A stretch of DNA of 9,097 nt from Ruminococcus sp. UBA4383 (GTDB taxonomy: Bacteria; Bacillota; Clostridia; Oscillospirales; Ruminococcaceae), in assembly GCA_002389995.1 (NCBI GenBank), contig DGRR01000017.1, positions 1 through 9,097 on the forward strand. Direction: 5' to 3'. This document shows positions 6,294-9,097 of the stretch, in pieces (position 1 is the stretch's first letter; every line of letters begins with the position of its first letter). Under the pieces are notes generated by a model. It ran no database searches, was not told the origin of the DNA, and saw only the letters and a program-made list of their open reading frames with translations. Both the position numbers and the translations under genes were made by a program.

Positions 6294-7780
6294 TGAATAA
6301 TTCAAAAATGCCCGTTGTCCTTATGGGAAATAATTTCAAGTATGAAATTGAAGCCACATTGAAGCTTTTTTTCAGTACCGCACGTTTCAGCTTTTATGAT
6401 GACATATCTTTCGCTCAGGGTGATAATTATATACTCGCAAGTGCTGTACCTGACAACGGTCTTTCACTTATCGCAGAAGTATGCCTTGACGGTGAAAAGA
6501 AAACCGCTGTAAACCTGCTCCCTCCCGATACAGATAAAAATACTGCCGAACATGAACTTTGCCGCCTTATATTCCACATACTCAGAGAAAAAATAGGAAT
6601 AAACCCTCCGTGGGGGCTTATGACGGGAATACGCCCGATTAAAAAAGTTACAGAACTTATTGAGAAAAATATGCCAGATGATGATATTAAAAACTCCCTC
6701 AGAAAACACTTTGAAATATCAGATGACAAACTTTCACTTGCCATGCTCACCGCAAAAAATCAGTACCCGCTTTTGCAGAAAATTGATAAAAATGCAGTAA
6801 GTCTCTATATATCAATTCCTTTTTGTCCGTCAAGATGCAGTTATTGCTCCTTTGTATCACATTCAATGGATTCTGCAATTAAATTAATGCCCGAATATGT
6901 CGCTTCACTTTGTAAAGAACTCGAAATTACAGGTAAAATTATCAACGAAATGAATATCAAAATTGATACAATCTATTTCGGCGGAGGTACTCCAACTTCT
7001 CTTTCAGCAAGAGATATAAAAACTATAATGGAATGTGTCGAAAAAAATTTTGATATACAAAATGTCCGTGAATACAGCTTTGAAGCAGGCAGACCTGATA
7101 CTATCACCGAAGAAAAACTCCGTATCATAAAAGAACTTGGTGCAGACAGAATTTCTGTAAATCCACAGTCAATTAATGATAACGTCCTGAAAGCTATCGG
7201 CAGAAATCACTCCGCACAGGATTTTTTTGACTCTTTTGAAATCGCAAGAAAAACAGGATTTAAAAATATCAATACAGACCTCATCGCAGGTCTCCCCTCG
7301 GATAATGCTGAAAGTTTCAGAAATACACTCGATAAAATGATTGAACTTAATCCCGAAAGTATTACTGTACATACTCTCACTATAAAACGTTCTGCCAGCC
7401 TTTTTTCATTAAATTCTGAAAATATCAAGAATCCTGCCTCCGAAATGGTCGATTACAGTATAGAAAAACTTATAGAAAATAAATATCTCCCCTACTATAT
7501 GTACCGACAGAAAAATACAGTCGATAACCTCGAAAATGTCGGATATGCTAAAAAAGGATTTGAAAGCCTGTATAATATTTATATTATGGACGAAACTCAG
7601 ACCATTATAGGAGCAGGCTGCGCCGCTTCGACAAAACTTGTTTACCCTGACGGAAAAATAAGCAGAATACATAATTATAAATTTCCTTATGAGTATATTA
7701 AAAGTTTTGATAAACTTATGGAAAAGAAAAAGGAGTTAGTTGAATGTTTGAAAAAAATCAGCTCTTCACAGCAGAAATAA
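6293..7780 (+). CDS. hemZ: HemZ, radical SAM coproporphyrinogen dehydrogenase-like protein
   Basis: A 495-residue protein of the HemZ family, relatives of oxygen-independent coproporphyrinogen III oxidase (HemN) that carry an extra N-terminal domain. Residues 1-~165 are that domain, including the family signature PPWGLMTGIRP (105-115). The radical SAM core follows: CPSRCSYC supplies the 4Fe-4S ligands C178, C182 and C185, and FGGGTPT (229-235) is the SAM-binding glycine motif. Next come EAGRPDT (264-270), DRISVNPQS (285-293) and INTDLIAGLP (326-335), then YYMYRQ (401-406). The ATG at 6293 overlaps the preceding TGA by one base, with AAAGGTG (6277-6283) 9 nt upstream. A GTG at 6281 would add four residues and lies within that Shine-Dalgarno, so it is not preferred. 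The exact reaction in an anaerobe is uncertain: haem precursor oxidation or another radical SAM reaction. The family assignment is secure. Confidence 0.93.
   Translation: MNNSKMPVVLMGNNFKYEIEATLKLFFSTARFSFYDDISFAQGDNYILASAVPDNGLSLIAEVCLDGEKKTAVNLLPPDTDKNTAEHELCRLIFHILREKIGINPPWGLMTGIRPIKKVTELIEKNMPDDDIKNSLRKHFEISDDKLSLAMLTAKNQYPLLQKIDKNAVSLYISIPFCPSRCSYCSFVSHSMDSAIKLMPEYVASLCKELEITGKIINEMNIKIDTIYFGGGTPTSLSARDIKTIMECVEKNFDIQNVREYSFEAGRPDTITEEKLRIIKELGADRISVNPQSINDNVLKAIGRNHSAQDFFDSFEIARKTGFKNINTDLIAGLPSDNAESFRNTLDKMIELNPESITVHTLTIKRSASLFSLNSENIKNPASEMVDYSIEKLIENKYLPYYMYRQKNTVDNLENVGYAKKGFESLYNIYIMDETQTIIGAGCAASTKLVYPDGKISRIHNYKFPYEYIKSFDKLMEKKKELVECLKKISSSQQK
7730..7746 (+). promoter_or_regulatory. 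Ribosome binding site and start of rlmD within hemZ
   Basis: AAGGAG (7730-7735) lies 8 nt before ATG 7744-7746, inside the last codons of hemZ. The start gives MFEKNQ and then the TRAM-type domain at the expected distance, so a 37-nt gene overlap is real and not an artefact of start choice. Confidence 0.8.
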
Positions 7781-9097
7781 CAGATATAACCTCCGAGGGT
7801 AACGGCGTTTGCAGAATTGAAAACGTTGCTGTTTTTGTCCCTGAAACCGCTGTCGGAGATGTCGCTGAAATAAAAATAGTAAAGGTTTTAAGCCACTATG
7901 CCTATGGCATCGTAAATAAACTGCTCTCCCCTTCCCCAGACCGTCAGGAACGCCCCTGCCCTGCATATAAAAAATGCGGAGGCTGCGTTTTCAGACATAT
8001 TTCCTATGAGGCTGAATGCAAGGTCAAGGAAAATATAGTGAAAGATGCTTTCAGAAGAATAGGCGGCCTTAACCCCGTATTTGATGATTTTATATGCGCC
8101 GACAATACCGAAAGATATCGTAATAAGGCTCAGTACCCTCTCGCTGTTCAGGACGGAAAAGCTATATGTGGTTTCTATGCCCCAAGAAGTCACAGAGTTA
8201 TTCCAGTTGAGGACTGTCCTCTCCAGCCTGAAATATTTGCTGATATTGTCAGATGCTGCCTTGATTTTATAAATCAGAAAAAATTGTCAGTCTATAACGA
8301 AAAATCTCACACGGGCATTTTAAGACATATATACCTGCGAAAAGGTAATTATTCCAACCAGATAATGGTCTGTTTTGTCGTGAGAAAAGATATTTCAAGA
8401 CAACTCTATCCTCTTGCACACATTCTTCATCACAAATTTGAACATATAATCTGTATCCGTATGAATATAAATCCTGACAAAACAAATGTCATTCTCGGTG
8501 ATAAGTGGATTTCGCTTTATGGCTGCGAGGAAATTTCGGATACCATGTGCGGAAATGAAATAATCCTCTCCCCTCCTTCTTTCTATCAAGTAAATACCGT
8601 TCAGGCTGAAAAAATTTACGCAAAAGCTCTTGAATATGCAAACCCTGAACCTTTGTATACTATTGCGGATTTGTACTGCGGAGCAGGCACAATAGGTCTT
8701 TCAATGGCTGACAAGGTTCTGTCAGTTATCGGTATAGAAATAATTCCAGATGCAGTATATGACGCTAAAAGAAACGCTGAAATTAATGATATATACAATG
8801 CGGAGTTTTACTGCGGTGATGCAGGAGAAATTTTTGAAAATCTCAGAAAAAACGGCTGTTCTCCTGATATTATCCTTCTTGACCCTCCCAGAAAAGGCTG
8901 CTCAGAAAATACTTTGAATACCGTTATTTCAGCAAACCCTAAGAAAATTGTTATGATTTCCTGTAATCCGTCTACTGCTGCCCGTGATGCAAAATTTCTT
9001 TCAGAAAACGGATACGCTTTGAATAGAGTTTGTGGCTGTGATTTCTTTCCTGCTACAAGGCACGTTGAAGTCGTACTTTTGCTGTCACGTCAAAATA
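7744..9097 (+). CDS. rlmD: 23S rRNA (uracil-5-)-methyltransferase, RlmD/RlmCD type (3' end just beyond the window)
   Basis: 451 codons are visible, and the frame is still open at the right edge. The family is usually about 450-460 residues, so very little is missing. These enzymes form m5U in 23S rRNA (position 1939, or 747 and 1939 in Gram-positive RlmCD) using SAM. An N-terminal TRAM-like RNA-binding domain spans residues ~5-62 (ITDITSEGNGVCRIENVAV). The 4Fe-4S cysteines are C72, C78, C81 (CPAYKKCGGC) and C158 (EDCPL). SPPSFYQVN (276-284) leads into the methyltransferase fold, with SAM site DLYCGAGTIGL (309-319), LLDPPRKG (378-385), catalytic nucleophile C407 in SCNPST and E442 in FPATRHVEVV. 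All catalytic and cluster residues are present. It overlaps hemZ by 37 nt, implying coupled expression. TrmA-type tRNA methylation is less likely, because TrmA lacks the TRAM domain and Fe-S cysteines. Confidence 0.93.
   Translation, partial: MFEKNQLFTAEITDITSEGNGVCRIENVAVFVPETAVGDVAEIKIVKVLSHYAYGIVNKLLSPSPDRQERPCPAYKKCGGCVFRHISYEAECKVKENIVKDAFRRIGGLNPVFDDFICADNTERYRNKAQYPLAVQDGKAICGFYAPRSHRVIPVEDCPLQPEIFADIVRCCLDFINQKKLSVYNEKSHTGILRHIYLRKGNYSNQIMVCFVVRKDISRQLYPLAHILHHKFEHIICIRMNINPDKTNVILGDKWISLYGCEEISDTMCGNEIILSPPSFYQVNTVQAEKIYAKALEYANPEPLYTIADLYCGAGTIGLSMADKVLSVIGIEIIPDAVYDAKRNAEINDIYNAEFYCGDAGEIFENLRKNGCSPDIILLDPPRKGCSENTLNTVISANPKKIVMISCNPSTAARDAKFLSENGYALNRVCGCDFFPATRHVEVVLLLSRQN

Noticed and set aside
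1..9097. CRISPR array, tRNA, rRNA, riboswitch or insertion sequence
   Set aside because: I saw no spaced direct repeats, cloverleaf, conserved riboswitch core, transposase or terminal inverted repeats anywhere in the window.

Overview
The window looks like a low-GC Clostridia genome, most likely a Ruminococcus-type (Oscillospiraceae) gut or rumen bacterium. This is inferred from A/T-ending codons (GAA, AGA, ATA), AAGGAG ribosome binding sites, a dockerin-like C-terminus at the left edge, and the genes themselves (HemZ, an RlmCD-type methyltransferase, a clostridial Hen1/Pnkp pair). I cannot fix the species from the sequence.

Layout. Positions 1-327 are a patchwork. A minus-strand reading frame of foreign-looking codon use runs off the left edge. 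It abuts the last ~33 codons of a plus-strand dockerin-like gene, which ends at 327 and is followed by a clear rho-independent terminator (334-366). A near-perfect extended -10 promoter (381-409) then opens a plus-strand run of six tightly packed genes that continues to the right edge: hen1 (444-1829), pnkp (1822-4398), an alpha/beta-hydrolase/metallo-beta-lactamase fusion (4443-5651), a YcbL-type metallo-hydrolase (5664-6293), hemZ (6293-7780) and an RlmD/RlmCD-type 23S rRNA methyltransferase (7744 to beyond 9097). Junctions are -8, +44, +12, -1 and -37 nt. I see no terminator or second promoter between them, so one transcript is the simplest reading.

How the genes fit. Hen1 and Pnkp form the bacterial RNA repair complex. 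Pnkp heals broken RNA ends (5' kinase and 2',3' phosphatase) and seals them. Hen1 2'-O-methylates the 3' end before sealing, so the repaired site resists a second ribotoxin cut. Every catalytic residue I could place is present in both. The third gene is the least expected item: a serine-hydrolase-like domain fused to a metallo-beta-lactamase domain with a full set of metal ligands, in the same transcription unit as the repair enzymes. It is either an unrecognised accessory factor or a bystander. The last three genes are housekeeping-type: metallo-hydrolase, radical SAM coproporphyrinogen dehydrogenase-like HemZ, and rRNA m5U methyltransferase. The repair module therefore seems to have been placed at the head of a core-gene cluster.
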